DNA from: a bacterium
Lineage (GTDB): Bacteria > Pseudomonadota > Alphaproteobacteria > Rhizobiales > JAKIUO01
NCBI GenBank assembly: GCA_024228495.1
Contig: JAAETJ010000423.1
Span: forward strand, 1-40,200
Direction: 5' to 3'
Length of the DNA: 40,200 bases
The notes beneath the pieces were generated by a model that was not told where the DNA came from, did no database searches, and saw nothing but the letters and a program-made list of their open reading frames with translations. This document shows, piece after piece, positions 24,748-34,125 of the stretch (positions are counted from its first letter, which is position 1; each line of letters begins with the position of its first letter). The translations under genes and the position numbers were made by a program.

Positions 24748-26124
24748 CTATAACGGCATTGCTATTGTGGCTTTAAGGCCGCCAAGGGCGCTGTCATCAA
24801 GAAGGATTTCGCCGCCGTGACTGTGGATGATGTCGCGCGCAATCGACAGGCCAAGGCCGGTGTTAGCCCCTTCATACTGAGTGCGGGCATCTTCAAGCCG
24901 TACGAAAGGCTGGAACACCTCCTCTCGTTTGGCAGCTGGGATCCCAGGGCCATCATCATCTATATGAATGAGCAATTGCTTGGTGGTAATGGCGCTTGAG
25001 AGTTTGACTGTGCTGGCATAGCGCGCGGCATTGGCGACAAGGTTGGTGACGGCTCGTTTGAAAGCGGCCCGCCTTAAGGGCAGATCGATGCTGTTGAGAT
25101 GGGTTTGCAAGTCGATTGATTTGTGACTGCGGATCATTTCACTGGCGACTTCTTTGAGTAAATTGTCTATGTTGGTTGGCTCGGTTTGTTCGTTGCCTTC
25201 TCCTTTGGCGAAATTCATATAGGCACTGATCATGTCTTGCATCTCGTCAACATCCTTGCGCATGGCGGAGATTTCCGGGCTGTCTTTCGTTAGGGCAAGC
25301 TCCAGTTTGAAGCGGGTCAAAACTGTCCGCAAGTCGTGGGAGACGCCGGCTAGCATGGCGGTTCGTTGTTCCACATGGCGTTCGATGCGATCACGCATTA
25401 ACAAAAAGGCCTGTGACGCCTGACGGATTTCCAGAGCGCCGTGGGGATGAATTTCTCGCAGCGGAGGTAGCCCTTTGCCAAACCGCTCAGCCGCTTCCGA
25501 TAGTTGCAGAATAGGTCTAATCTGATTGCGCAAAAACATCACGGCAATAAGCAACAAGATGATGGATGATCCCACCATCCAGACAATAAAAATATGGCTG
25601 TTGGAAGCGTAGACCTGTTTGCGTTTGACGAATAGGCGGGCTGTGGTGTGATCAAGTTTGATGCGGATCTCAACCATCTTGTCAGGAGCTTGCGTATCGA
25701 CCCAGTGCGGTTGTTTTATATTGGTTTTGATGGCATCGCGAAAGATACTGTCAAGAATATCGAACATGGTTTGTGGCGGCGTTGGGGGGAATGGTTTGCT
25801 TTTTTGAAAATCGAGTGTGAATCCAAGTGTTTCGGCTGTTTCGATGGCCAGTTGGCGATTTCTGCGATGGTGCGGTTTACTTTCATGAACCTTGATCAGA
25901 GCGGCAATGTCTTTCACGGCGACCTCGGAGAGGCGGGCCGTCACCAGTTGCCAATGGCGTTCCATCGATACGAATGCCAAGATTGATTGCAGCAATACGA
26001 GTGGTGCAGCTATGATAATCAGAGTGCGTGGAAACAGGCGTTTGGGCATCATGTCAGGTAGCACATTCTTGAAGTAAGATTGTGCATGACGGAGCTGTCT
26101 GGATATAAAAGAACGGTTACTCAT
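24748..26124 (-). CDS. EnvZ-like sensor histidine kinase
   Basis: 458 residues from the ATG at 26124, which overlaps the stop of the upstream regulator (ATGAGTAA). Membrane helices lie at about 34-53 and 176-197, enclosing a periplasmic domain of about 120 residues. A HAMP linker (about 198-250) and a kinase core follow: phosphoacceptor H263 in VSHDLRTVLTRFKLE, NLVANAARY, DDDGPGIP and NTGLGLSIA. VSHDLRTxLTR is the EnvZ-type signature. It would phosphorylate the adjacent OmpR-like regulator. The stimulus is not readable. Osmolarity is known only for the E. coli relative. Confidence 0.88.
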   Translation of the reverse strand: MSNRSFISRQLRHAQSYFKNVLPDMMPKRLFPRTLIIIAAPLVLLQSILAFVSMERHWQLVTARLSEVAVKDIAALIKVHESKPHHRRNRQLAIETAETLGFTLDFQKSKPFPPTPPQTMFDILDSIFRDAIKTNIKQPHWVDTQAPDKMVEIRIKLDHTTARLFVKRKQVYASNSHIFIVWMVGSSIILLLIAVMFLRNQIRPILQLSEAAERFGKGLPPLREIHPHGALEIRQASQAFLLMRDRIERHVEQRTAMLAGVSHDLRTVLTRFKLELALTKDSPEISAMRKDVDEMQDMISAYMNFAKGEGNEQTEPTNIDNLLKEVASEMIRSHKSIDLQTHLNSIDLPLRRAAFKRAVTNLVANAARYASTVKLSSAITTKQLLIHIDDDGPGIPAAKREEVFQPFVRLEDARTQYEGANTGLGLSIARDIIHSHGGEILLDDSALGGLKATIAMPL

Positions 26125-26830
26125 CGGTGTGAAGTATATATCCTTTGCCGCGGATAGTCTGAAGGTAAACGGGGTTTCCGGGATCTTTTTCAATTTTGCG
26201 GCGTAAGCGGTTTATTTGCACGTCAACGGCTCGATCTGAGCTGTCGCCGTCGCCCCCAGATAGCTCGTGACGGCCAACTGTTTCGCCACGCCGCCTGGCA
26301 AATATGCGCAGTAGCTCACGCTCGCGCTCGGTCAGCTTGATCGTCTCGCTGTTTGATTTGAGATCGCCGCGCGCAATGTTGAACTGGAATTCGCCGATAT
26401 TGATATCATCATTTGAGACGCTGCTTTTTTCAATTCTGCGCAAGATATTACTAATGCGAATGAGTAATTCCCTAGGCTCGAAGGGTTTGGAAATATAGTC
26501 GTCGACGCCGATTTCAAGGCCTTTGACCCGTTGTTCAGGTTCGCCAAGTGCAGTGAGCATGAAAATGGGCGCATTGATCTCGTCTTTGATGGATTGGGCT
26601 AGTTCAAAGCCTGTTTCGCCCGGCATCATCACGTCAAGGATCAGCAGATCAAATTCCAGTCCAGAAAGGGCACTACGCGCCGCAATAGCATCACGGGCCT
26701 TGGTGACACGATAGCCATTGCCCATCAGATATTTGGCCAGCAGATCACGAATGCGCTCATCGTCATCGACAACGAGAATATGGGGAGCATTGTCTGGCAG
26801 ATCATTTCGATCGCTCATACTGGTTGTCAT
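26117..26830 (-). CDS. OmpR-family response regulator
   Basis: 237 residues. The receiver (about 17-130) has VVDDDE at 20-25, phosphoacceptor D66 in ILDVMMPGE, and KPFEPRELL with the conserved Lys. The winged-helix DNA-binding domain (about 140-235) contains LTERERELLRIFARR and the AVDVQINRLRRKIEKDP segment ending GKGYIL. It begins two bases after the marR stop and overlaps the kinase by eight bases, so marR, regulator and kinase form one operon. Target genes are unknown. Confidence 0.92.
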   Translation of the reverse strand: MTTSMSDRNDLPDNAPHILVVDDDERIRDLLAKYLMGNGYRVTKARDAIAARSALSGLEFDLLILDVMMPGETGFELAQSIKDEINAPIFMLTALGEPEQRVKGLEIGVDDYISKPFEPRELLIRISNILRRIEKSSVSNDDINIGEFQFNIARGDLKSNSETIKLTERERELLRIFARRRGETVGRHELSGGDGDSSDRAVDVQINRLRRKIEKDPGNPVYLQTIRGKGYILHTDE

Positions 26831-26832
26831 TT

Positions 26833-27387
26833 CTAACCTTTCAATTCACGTTTCGAACGTGAACGAGAGAATAATTCCAAGACGGCTTCGTGGTCGACCG
26901 AGTTGATCATATTATATAAAAACCTGCGGCTGGTCTGTTCGCTTTCAATGCCAGAAGATTTCAATGCCTGGATTATACGCGACAATTGCGGCTCCATGAG
27001 GCGGATGGCGAGTTTTTGCCCTTCAGGTGTTACATACAAGCGCCGTTCACGGCGATCAGATTTGCCGGGATGTTGCTCAATAATACTCTTGTCGACAAGC
27101 TGCTTGAGGACCCGGGCCAAGCTTTGTTTGGTAATTTTGAGGATTTCGAGCAAATCTGCAACCCGCAGTCCGGGATAGCGGTTAACAAAATGCAGGACGC
27201 GGTGATGGGCGCGGCCGAAACCAAATTCCGTCAATATCACATCTGGATCTTGTGTGAAATCGCGATAAGCAAAAAAGAATAGCTCGATCAAATCGATTAT
27301 AGAGGGATCGGGCAGGTTGTTTTCACAGCCTTTAATTGCCTCTTCACCGGGCCGGGCCGGGGTTTCTTTGCTATTTATGTCAGCCAT
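26833..27387 (-). CDS. MarR-family transcriptional regulator
   Basis: 184 residues. The winged helix-turn-helix lies about 65-130 (GRAHHRVLHFVNRYPGLRV, LLEILKITKQSLARVLKQL, DRRERRLYVTPEG), with helical dimerisation regions on both sides. It is first in a three-gene operon with the OmpR-like regulator and the kinase. It is divergent from ilvE, and the 136 bases between them could be its operator region. The ligand is unknown. Confidence 0.9.
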   Translation of the reverse strand: MADINSKETPARPGEEAIKGCENNLPDPSIIDLIELFFFAYRDFTQDPDVILTEFGFGRAHHRVLHFVNRYPGLRVADLLEILKITKQSLARVLKQLVDKSIIEQHPGKSDRRERRLYVTPEGQKLAIRLMEPQLSRIIQALKSSGIESEQTSRRFLYNMINSVDHEAVLELFSRSRSKRELKG

Positions 27388-27523
27388 GTTGACTTATTTT
27401 ATCCTGTTTGATAAATCAAATCCAGCAAAAGTTTATTTCTCAAAGTGATTGATCGTACCCATACAGTTTAATTATGGGTTTTGACCCTAGCATAATAGAC
27501 CAACAGCCAAGGAATGTGGTGAG

Positions 27524-28405
27524 ATGGCAGACCAGCCCTATGATGACCGAGATGGCATAATCTGGATTGATGGGGAGCTGGTGCCGTGGAGGGATGCAAA
27601 ATTGCATATCCTGACACATGCCCTGCATTACGGATCTGGCGTGTTTGAAGGCGCGCGGGTTTATAATGGCGAGATATTCAAGCTCAATGAACACTCGATG
27701 AGACTGCATGAGAGCGCCAAATATCTAGATTTCGAAATACCCTGGTCGGTTGAGGAGATCAATCAGGCTTGCCGTGATACGGTCAAGGCGCAAGGTCTGG
27801 TGGATGGCTATGTACGGCCAATCGCCTGGCGCGGATCCGAGGATATGGGTATATCTGCGCCGCATACAAAAATTCATCTTTCTATTTCGGCCTGGGAATG
27901 GGGGTCCTATTTCGATCCCGAACAAAAGATGAAGGGTATTACCTTGCGCATAGCGGACTATAAGCGCCCTGATCCAGCGACTGCTCCCACCAAAGCTAAA
28001 GCCGCAGGTCTTTACATGATCTGTACCATCGAAAAGCACAAGGCGGATCGTCTTGGTTTTGCAGATGCATTTTTTCTCGATTGGCGTGGGCAGGTTGCCG
28101 AGGCAACCGGTGCTAACGTGTTTTTCGTCAAGGGAGATGTTCTGCACACACCTATACCTGATTGCATTCTGGATGGCATTACGCGGCGCACGGTGATTGG
28201 GCTGGCTAAAAATAGAGGGCTTGAAGTCGTACAGCGCGTCATCATGCCCGAAGACATGGCCGAGTTTGATCAATGCTTTTTGACAGGGTCTGCGGCCGAG
28301 GTCACCCCTGTTTCACAGATTGGCGACTATAGATTTGTACCTGGCGATATCACACGAACGCTGTTGGATGATTATGCGCGTCTGGTGCGCGGCGAACAGG
28401 CCTGA
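27524..28405 (+). CDS. ilvE: Branched-chain amino acid aminotransferase
   Basis: 293 residues, fold-type IV PLP transaminase. It transfers the amino group between glutamate and the keto acids of leucine, isoleucine and valine. Landmarks are the WIDGELVPWRDAKLHILTHALHYG opening, PLP-site lysine within TKAKAAGLYM, the EATGANVFFVK segment and the C-terminal FLTGSAAEVTPV. The neighbouring marR-regulator-kinase operon divergent from it is a conserved arrangement in Hyphomicrobiales. The stop directly abuts the convergent moaE stop (28405/28406). Confidence 0.94.
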   Translation: MADQPYDDRDGIIWIDGELVPWRDAKLHILTHALHYGSGVFEGARVYNGEIFKLNEHSMRLHESAKYLDFEIPWSVEEINQACRDTVKAQGLVDGYVRPIAWRGSEDMGISAPHTKIHLSISAWEWGSYFDPEQKMKGITLRIADYKRPDPATAPTKAKAAGLYMICTIEKHKADRLGFADAFFLDWRGQVAEATGANVFFVKGDVLHTPIPDCILDGITRRTVIGLAKNRGLEVVQRVIMPEDMAEFDQCFLTGSAAEVTPVSQIGDYRFVPGDITRTLLDDYARLVRGEQA

Positions 28406-28885
28406 TTACTCGTCATCCTTTTCGTGCTCAGCAGTGTTTTGCCATGATTTTGTTGCTTCTTGATCCTCCTGCTTTGCCTTGACCCAATTACCTAGTTCCT
28501 CTGCATCAAGTTCTTTTTTCCAGAACGGGGCGCTGGTTTTTAAATAATCCATCAAGAAAGAAGCGGCCTGAAAGGCATCATTGCGATGTTTTGAGATCGT
28601 CACTACCAACACAATATTGTCACCGGGCACCAGGGTGCCATAACGGTGGATGATCAAGCAATCGATCAATTGCCACCTTGCGCGCGCTTTGGTTTCAATC
28701 GCCGACAACTCGCGTTCGGTCATGCCGGGATAGTGCTCAAGCACCATTGAGGTAATTTTCTGGTCGCCGGAGCCGCCCCGTACAACGCCCGTGAAGCTGA
28801 CAATAGCCCCCAGATCCTGATGGATTTGTTTTAACTCATCAATTTCGTTTGCGATATTAAAGTTGTCAACTTGAACCTTGATCAT
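28406..28885 (-). CDS. moaE: Molybdopterin synthase large subunit MoaE
   Basis: 159 residues. MoaE carries the active site that uses MoaD thiocarboxylate to convert precursor Z to molybdopterin. Seen here are IVSFTGVVRGG near the start, HYPGMTERELSAIE, IIHRYGTLVPGDNIVLV, the HRNDAFQAASFLMDYLK segment, and the catalytic Lys region APFWKKE. The tail after about residue 135 is acidic and variable. Its partner moaD is 9 kb to the left, on the same strand but not in the same operon. Confidence 0.94.
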   Translation of the reverse strand: MIKVQVDNFNIANEIDELKQIHQDLGAIVSFTGVVRGGSGDQKITSMVLEHYPGMTERELSAIETKARARWQLIDCLIIHRYGTLVPGDNIVLVVTISKHRNDAFQAASFLMDYLKTSAPFWKKELDAEELGNWVKAKQEDQEATKSWQNTAEHEKDDE

Positions 28886-29147
28886 ATTTGTTAGCTCTTC
28901 TCAATTTGCAAAGCGCAGCGAATCACTAGAGATATATTGTTTTATATTCAATATCTCTGTTATGAAGCCGATTCTTGCGTAAATTTAGTTAGTACATATA
29001 TCGGTTGTTAGTCGCTGATTAACGCAACTAGTGATAAAGTTTCACGTGGCTTGTTTTGCTTCCATTACATTGTTGGGTTTTTTTTAACACATACAGTTTA
29101 ATGCATCAGTTGGTTGCTTAAAAAAAATAACCACAAGGAGCGGTAAA
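28886..29147. other. AT-rich intergenic region
   Basis: 262 bases without a supported gene, divergent between moaE and a lipoprotein gene, so both promoters should lie here. It contains T-rich and A-rich runs near 29070-29130 and an ACAAGGAG ribosome site at the right end for the lipoprotein. No molybdenum-cofactor riboswitch fold was recognised by eye. Confidence 0.35.
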
Positions 29148-29471
29148 ATGCACTTCATTCGTATCACGACGAGATCAATTATTCTGCTTGGGGCCGGATT
29201 ATTTCTGGCGGGTTGCAATCCTGCGACAAAGGGATGGAGTTCCACAAAAGGTAAAAGCGTATCATTTGGACGTCTGTCTGTTGCCAAACAAAACTGCGAT
29301 TATCCAAGGGCGCGCCAACGGGCGATAAACCTGCTGGAAGCTGGCAGCAACAAACAACGCAATGAACGACGCGCAGCTGCCGTTCTGGGTGCCGCTGAGC
29401 AATGCATGAAAAAATATGGTGTTAGTTATAGAAAAAGCGCCTTTACGGTCGGTCATTTAAAATCGAGATAG
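29148..29471 (+). CDS. Small lipoprotein
   Basis: 107 residues. A lipoprotein signal peptide ends in the lipobox LAGC with the modified cysteine C23. The mature part is basic and contains two further cysteines (QNCDYPRARQRAINLLEAG and AAEQCMKKYG) in a helical, repeat-like region. A strong ribosome site (AAGGAG) precedes the ATG. No family is recognised. It is likely anchored in the inner or outer membrane on the periplasmic side. It is convergent with the PAS_5 gene, with 21 bases between stops. Confidence 0.7.
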   Translation: MHFIRITTRSIILLGAGLFLAGCNPATKGWSSTKGKSVSFGRLSVAKQNCDYPRARQRAINLLEAGSNKQRNERRAAAVLGAAEQCMKKYGVSYRKSAFTVGHLKSR

Positions 29472-29492
29472 CGGGCTTGTGGGCTTTAAACG

Positions 29493-30107
29493 CTAGCCTT
29501 TGCCGCCATCGATGACGCGGAACAATCGACCCTTGGAGCTGACAATGCGATCAATACCTGATGGCGCGATTGTTAAATCATCTGTTTCGTCACGCGAGAA
29601 TTCGAGCTTGATATCTGGCCAGATCAAATCGAGATTGTCCAGCTTCTGGGATTTCAGGCGTTTGCTGCCAAGCCAGTAGGGATCATCAATTGAAGACAAG
29701 GAACCCATAATGCGATTGACCCGTTCCCCGGAATGAATGAGCGGCAACAACAAGATTTCAAAACGGCAGTCTTCTCCATCGCTATTGGTCGCCGTAAATT
29801 CAAGAAGTCCAGCACTGCCATCCTCTTTTATGGTATGTAGCAAGCTTTCAACCGCCTCATGGTCATTGCGATCTTTCCAAAACGAGATGAAATCCACTCC
29901 CTTTAGCTCATAGCCATAGGTTTCGCAGATCTTTGTTCCCGCAAGGCGAAAGCGAAAGCTGCGCGTTTCATCTGTTTCCAGGATGAATGTATCGGGTAGC
30001 AGGAGACCGATTTTCCTGGGTTCAATCTCGAACCGGTTGGGTGCCTTGCGACCATTACGAAGTTCATTCCAGTAAGTGAAAAGCCAAAGGCTTGCCGTCT
30101 GTTTCAT
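29493..30107 (-). CDS. PAS_5 domain protein
   Basis: 204 residues from the ATG at 30107. The frame is open far upstream, but the family begins at about MKQTASLWLFTYWNELRNGR. It consists of one PAS-like domain of the PAS_5 type: the opening with WNELRNGRKAPNR, FRLAGTKICETYGYELKGVDF and LLLPLIHSGERVNRIMGSLSSID. No kinase, cyclase or DNA-binding domain follows. These stand-alone proteins are common in alphaproteobacteria and of largely unknown role. Some are linked to cell-surface regulation. It is divergent from the rhomboid gene. Confidence 0.82.
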   Translation of the reverse strand: MKQTASLWLFTYWNELRNGRKAPNRFEIEPRKIGLLLPDTFILETDETRSFRFRLAGTKICETYGYELKGVDFISFWKDRNDHEAVESLLHTIKEDGSAGLLEFTATNSDGEDCRFEILLLPLIHSGERVNRIMGSLSSIDDPYWLGSKRLKSQKLDNLDLIWPDIKLEFSRDETDDLTIAPSGIDRIVSSKGRLFRVIDGGKG

Positions 30108-30375
30108 TCTGTATTTCCAATGGACATTTATCCGATGTCCTGTTTTTGATAGTGTTACAATGTCGAAGATGGCTGATCGGGCGGTTCGTATCTTGTCGGG
30201 CAGTTGTTCAAAACTGATCAGATCTTTACAATTTGAGGGAACCTCGCGAAATGCGTGCCAGCTTTGACAAGTAACGCAAAAACAATCGGTTCTGTGTGGG
30301 GCATGGTTGATCAAAGTGATTAATACGGGGGTAAATGGATGAACAGATTGAAGGTGATAAACCAAGGAGCTGCGT

Positions 30376-31209
30376 GTGGAAGACCATAGTGAGACAGGCC
30401 AAGGGGGGCCCGAATGGAATGAACAGGTCGAAGAACCCGCCCAGCCAATGTTTAACGTGCCAACAAGCATTTTAGTATTAATCGTTCTCTTTAGCTTGGT
30501 GCACGGCCTGCGATATTTATTGAGTCCCGGACAGGATCTGGTATTTTTGATCGAAATGGCCTTTATTCCCATCCGTTATGTCGATGGTCTGTTCTCTAGC
30601 GGTATCGCGGGCTTTACGTCCTTTGTAAGTTATAACTTCCTGCATGGTGATCTCACCCATCTGGGTATTAATAGTATCTGGATGTTGGCGATGGGCAGTG
30701 CTGTTGCCAAGCGGATCGGTACTTTGAGGTTTTTGCTGTTTTCATCTGTTTGCGGATTGTTTGCAGCGCTTGCGCATCTTGTCACTCACTGGGGAGAGAT
30801 TGTTCCAGTAATTGGCGCATCGGGTGCCATTTCTGGCCATATGGCAGCGGCTATCAGATTTATTTTTAGCGTTCCAAGTGATCGCCACGGGGCGGGGATG
30901 CTGCATGGTAATTTGCGGGCGATCCCTTTGAAACCATTGTTTCAGGCGCTACAGGATGGGCGTGTCCTGGCTATTTTGGCCATATGGATGATGACCAATG
31001 TTGTCTCGGGGCTTGGCATCATTTCCGTTGGAGACGAGAACCCCATCGCCTGGGAGGCGCATATTGGCGGCTTTGTAGCCGGCTTGCTACTGTTCAGGGT
31101 CTTTGATCGTTCCGGAAACGGGGGAGGGAAATCCGGCGATGGATCTGAGTTCATCGAAGATGCAGATGGCATGGATCAAGTCGAAACTAATACAGATCAA
31201 GGATCTTGA
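30376..31209 (+). CDS. Rhomboid-family intramembrane serine protease
   Basis: 277 residues with about six membrane helices. The catalytic pair is visible: S149 in GASGAISG and H229 in AHIGGFVAG. H95 and N99 (HLGINSIWM) fit the oxyanion residues. A polar N-terminal region of about 25 residues is cytoplasmic, and the C-terminal tail is acidic and Gly-rich. The start is GTG, supported by AAGGAG six bases upstream. It cleaves unknown membrane proteins within the bilayer. Its stop is one base from the convergent neighbour's stop. Confidence 0.9.
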   Translation: MEDHSETGQGGPEWNEQVEEPAQPMFNVPTSILVLIVLFSLVHGLRYLLSPGQDLVFLIEMAFIPIRYVDGLFSSGIAGFTSFVSYNFLHGDLTHLGINSIWMLAMGSAVAKRIGTLRFLLFSSVCGLFAALAHLVTHWGEIVPVIGASGAISGHMAAAIRFIFSVPSDRHGAGMLHGNLRAIPLKPLFQALQDGRVLAILAIWMMTNVVSGLGIISVGDENPIAWEAHIGGFVAGLLLFRVFDRSGNGGGKSGDGSEFIEDADGMDQVETNTDQGS

Positions 31210-31210
31210 T

Positions 31211-32050
31211 TTAAAATAATCGCTCTTCATAGATGGCTTTATCATCCAGCTGCAAACCAGAGATCGCGGCTTCACCGCTTTGTTTGTCGATACGGGCAAT
31301 AACCGCGAACCGGTTAGCCATGTTCAGGCGATTTTGTGCAATCAGTTTTGACAATTTGGTTCGCATCGGTACGAGTTGGGCCGACAGGTCCTTAATGTCT
31401 TGTCTTTCAGCTTTTTTCTGTTTTTGCCGCTGCTGGCGATAGCTTTTTTCCAGTTCTCGGATCTGTTTGCGTAGCTCTGTGATTTCTGTAGATTGTTGCC
31501 GACCAAAATCTTCCAGCTTTTTAGCGCGTGTTTTGTCAGCAAAAAACTTTTCGATGCCATAGCGCAAGCTCAAAGTGCAGCGATCCTTGGAGCGCATGCG
31601 ACTCCGGCAGCTATATGACCTTACTCGGCCACGAATAAAGACGCGCTCTTTGCGGTCTTGCGGTAAGAAGCGATAGACCCAGTAAGGCGACCAGAAACCA
31701 CTAGACATGGGGCGCAGTTCGACATAGACGTTTGCATGTTTTTTGTACCCGTCACGTTTGAGAGGGATTTGGCGGTCTTGACGATAGCCCGCAAGTTTTT
31801 TCAATTCGAGGCGGCTGATATCGTAGCTAAGGCGAACAAAATAGCCACGCAACAGATCGCGAGGGTCAACCGGCGCGGTTTTGAGGACGACCTGCGTGCC
31901 GTTTTGTAGCAGGGAAACACGGCCCCAGACCATTGCCCCCAGCATGAGAGTAAGGATGAACAAGGTCGCAAGGATGGTGATCAAGGACTTCAGATCCAAT
32001 GGACGGCCGAAGAAGGGGCGGTCTTTGAAATATGGTTTCAAATTGATCAT
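31211..32050 (-). CDS. GDYXXLXY-domain membrane protein
   Basis: 279 residues. One N-terminal membrane helix (about 22-45, SLITILATLFILTLMLGAMV) is followed by an extracytoplasmic domain starting with APVDPRDLLRGYFVRLSYD. This corresponds to the GDYxxLxY motif (RGYFVRLSY here). An unusual charged, likely coiled-coil stretch rich in Lys, Arg, Glu and Gln occupies about residues 180-255 (FGRQQSTEITELRKQIRELE). The start overlaps the stop of the DUF2157 gene by four bases (ATGA). These two families are regular neighbours, probably a two-component membrane complex of unknown function. Confidence 0.8.
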   Translation of the reverse strand: MINLKPYFKDRPFFGRPLDLKSLITILATLFILTLMLGAMVWGRVSLLQNGTQVVLKTAPVDPRDLLRGYFVRLSYDISRLELKKLAGYRQDRQIPLKRDGYKKHANVYVELRPMSSGFWSPYWVYRFLPQDRKERVFIRGRVRSYSCRSRMRSKDRCTLSLRYGIEKFFADKTRAKKLEDFGRQQSTEITELRKQIRELEKSYRQQRQKQKKAERQDIKDLSAQLVPMRTKLSKLIAQNRLNMANRFAVIARIDKQSGEAAISGLQLDDKAIYEERLF

Positions 32051-33510
32051 GATGGAACCTCGCTAGCGGGGGTGCTTGGCTCTTCCAGTCGCTGGTGCAA
32101 GCGGTAAAGAAAATAGGCCAGCCCGATTGTCAAGATGCCTCCCACAAGGAAGAATAACGAGGTTTCGAGCAGGGAGCCGAATATGCTGAAATAGATATAA
32201 AGAACTTCAACCGCAAAGGTGGCGAGGGCGGCCCAAACATAAAGATCAGATCCGCGCCGGTGGCCAAAGGCGATCAGCCAGATCAGCATGGTAAGGAATG
32301 CGGCGCCATAGATCCATGTGGTGAGGAATTTATGGGTCTCTTTGGCAATCAGCCAGCCATCAGTCTCAAATGCATAGGGCGAACTGATGAGGGCATAGAG
32401 TAAAGTGCTGGCAGCAATCGCAACGAAGAACACCAGATCAAGACGGCGCAGCAATTTTTCGCGCCATGACATAACCAGCAGTAAAACTGTACCGATCAGT
32501 AACAGGCTCGTCAATGGGAACCAGCCAAAACTGCCTTGCAGCATAGAACCGTTAGAGTCCCGGGAAATGGTGCCTGGGGCATACAGACCTCTTGAGACTA
32601 TGATGGGCAAGGTCTGCAGGAAAAACAACGAGGGCAACAGACCAATGATCGCATATCTCTCTAGCCAGGTCGCAAAGCCATAGGGTTGTGTTTGCGTATT
32701 TTTGATCTGCCATACAAAGGCAACAGCCAGCATGAGCAGGAACATCATGATAAACAGGGATAGGGTGCCGTGGGACGACCAGTCGCCATAGTGGATGATA
32801 GAGGTGATGGTCCAGATGAGGAGGGATATGAAAGCCAAATGATTGGCAAAAGACCAGCGCATCCACAAGGTGAGGCCAAAGGCTGCTCCCCAGACCATCA
32901 GGAAGGGCCAATGGATCAATTCTTGATAGGTCAAAACTTCCATCATCGACCAGGTAATGGCGCCAATAAATGTCAGCGCAAGGGCTGCTTTTGAACGCAA
33001 TAGCGCGGCGGCGACAAGGGCACCGATGGTCCACATTAACACGCCGTTTGGTGGATGGCTGTCAATATGGAACATTTGCGCAATCAGGGTGATATTGACC
33101 CCGAACAGGCCAATACCCAGCGTATAGGCGATTTCGGCAAGGCGGGGGTGCTCATTGGCGGTCAAGCGCCAACTGACCAAAAAGGTGGTCCAAAGGATGA
33201 TGATCAGCCATATGAGCCGCGACAGTCGGCTCATATCGTCCCAATTGGCAGCGACAAAGCTGACGGCGGAAAATAACAGCAAGAGTGCGCCGAGCAGCCC
33301 AACCAGAAACACGAGACGTCCCGCCAGCCCCTTGGGGCGTTTGTCAGCCAGGAGTAAAGCAGCATTTTCAGGGCTGATCCAGCCCTCGGTCTGCCATTTC
33401 TTAATATCGTGAGAAAGTAATCTAAAATACAGGTTGCGCCAGCCAAAAGTCATTGCGAGGCCTATAATGGTAGCGATGGTCAAAAAGAACGCAATTATTA
33501 TTTCAATCAT
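32047..33510 (-). CDS. DUF2157 multi-pass membrane protein
   Basis: 487 residues with about 12 hydrophobic segments. After the first helix, a cytoplasmic DUF2157-type motif is seen (DIKKWQTEGWISPENAALLL). The next helices include LVFLVGLLGALLLLFSAVSFVAANWDD, typical of this family. The last part has LFFLVGGILTIGLAYFLYRLHQR. It is followed by a GDYXXLXY protein gene that overlaps it by four bases, the usual pairing. Function is unknown. No catalytic motif is evident. Confidence 0.85.
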   Translation of the reverse strand: MIEIIIAFFLTIATIIGLAMTFGWRNLYFRLLSHDIKKWQTEGWISPENAALLLADKRPKGLAGRLVFLVGLLGALLLLFSAVSFVAANWDDMSRLSRLIWLIIILWTTFLVSWRLTANEHPRLAEIAYTLGIGLFGVNITLIAQMFHIDSHPPNGVLMWTIGALVAAALLRSKAALALTFIGAITWSMMEVLTYQELIHWPFLMVWGAAFGLTLWMRWSFANHLAFISLLIWTITSIIHYGDWSSHGTLSLFIMMFLLMLAVAFVWQIKNTQTQPYGFATWLERYAIIGLLPSLFFLQTLPIIVSRGLYAPGTISRDSNGSMLQGSFGWFPLTSLLLIGTVLLLVMSWREKLLRRLDLVFFVAIAASTLLYALISSPYAFETDGWLIAKETHKFLTTWIYGAAFLTMLIWLIAFGHRRGSDLYVWAALATFAVEVLYIYFSIFGSLLETSLFFLVGGILTIGLAYFLYRLHQRLEEPSTPASEVPS

Positions 33511-33693
33511 TCGATCACTTTACGATAGGCACAAGAAAGACTTGTGCAATTTTCTGTTTAGGCGCAAAATTACTTTACGGCAATATTGCAAAATGTTGTG
33601 CCAATTGTAGGGCTGCGATTTCTTTGTCTTTCATTGAAACAGACCCTTTGCAGGAATGCTACGAATATTTGCGAAAGAGAAAAGGAACAAAGC

Positions 33694-34125
33694 ATGAATG
33701 TCGCGACGATTTTAAAAAATAAGGGGTTTGAAGTTATAACCCGCCACCCAGAGGCTACCCTCAGCGATATCGCCCACCTTCTTAATGAGCACAAGATCGG
33801 TTCTATCGTGATTGTCGACGCCGGTGACAAGGTTTGCGGTATTGTTTCCGAGCGTGATATCGTGTCTGCCATCGCCATGAAGGGTGGGGTTGTGCTGGAG
33901 GAGCCGGTGAGCACCTGCATGACCGAGGATGTTTATACATGCACGAAAGAAGATACGTTGGAAAAACTGATGACCCAAATGACCAAACATCATTTCCGCC
34001 ATCTGCCGGTGATCGCGGATGGCAAGCTGGTCGGACTGGTGTCTATCGGTGACCTCGTGAAACAACGCATAGCACAAGCTGAAATGGAAGCCGCCGCCAT
34101 GCGCGACTATATCAAAACCGGTTGA
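33694..34125 (+). CDS. CBS-domain protein (tandem CBS pair)
   Basis: 143 residues from the ATG at 33694, which has AAAGGAACAA upstream. A longer in-frame start exists, but its extra residues are not family-like. Two CBS motifs fill the protein: about 5-65 (TRHPEATLSDIAHLLNEHKI, GIVSERDIVSAIA) and about 70-130 (MTEDVYTCTKEDTLEKLM, LVGLVSIGDLVK). They would bind adenine nucleotides as a single Bateman module. Stand-alone proteins of this kind are common in alphaproteobacteria and their targets are not known. It is convergent with the phosphate transporter. Confidence 0.88.
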   Translation: MNVATILKNKGFEVITRHPEATLSDIAHLLNEHKIGSIVIVDAGDKVCGIVSERDIVSAIAMKGGVVLEEPVSTCMTEDVYTCTKEDTLEKLMTQMTKHHFRHLPVIADGKLVGLVSIGDLVKQRIAQAEMEAAAMRDYIKTG

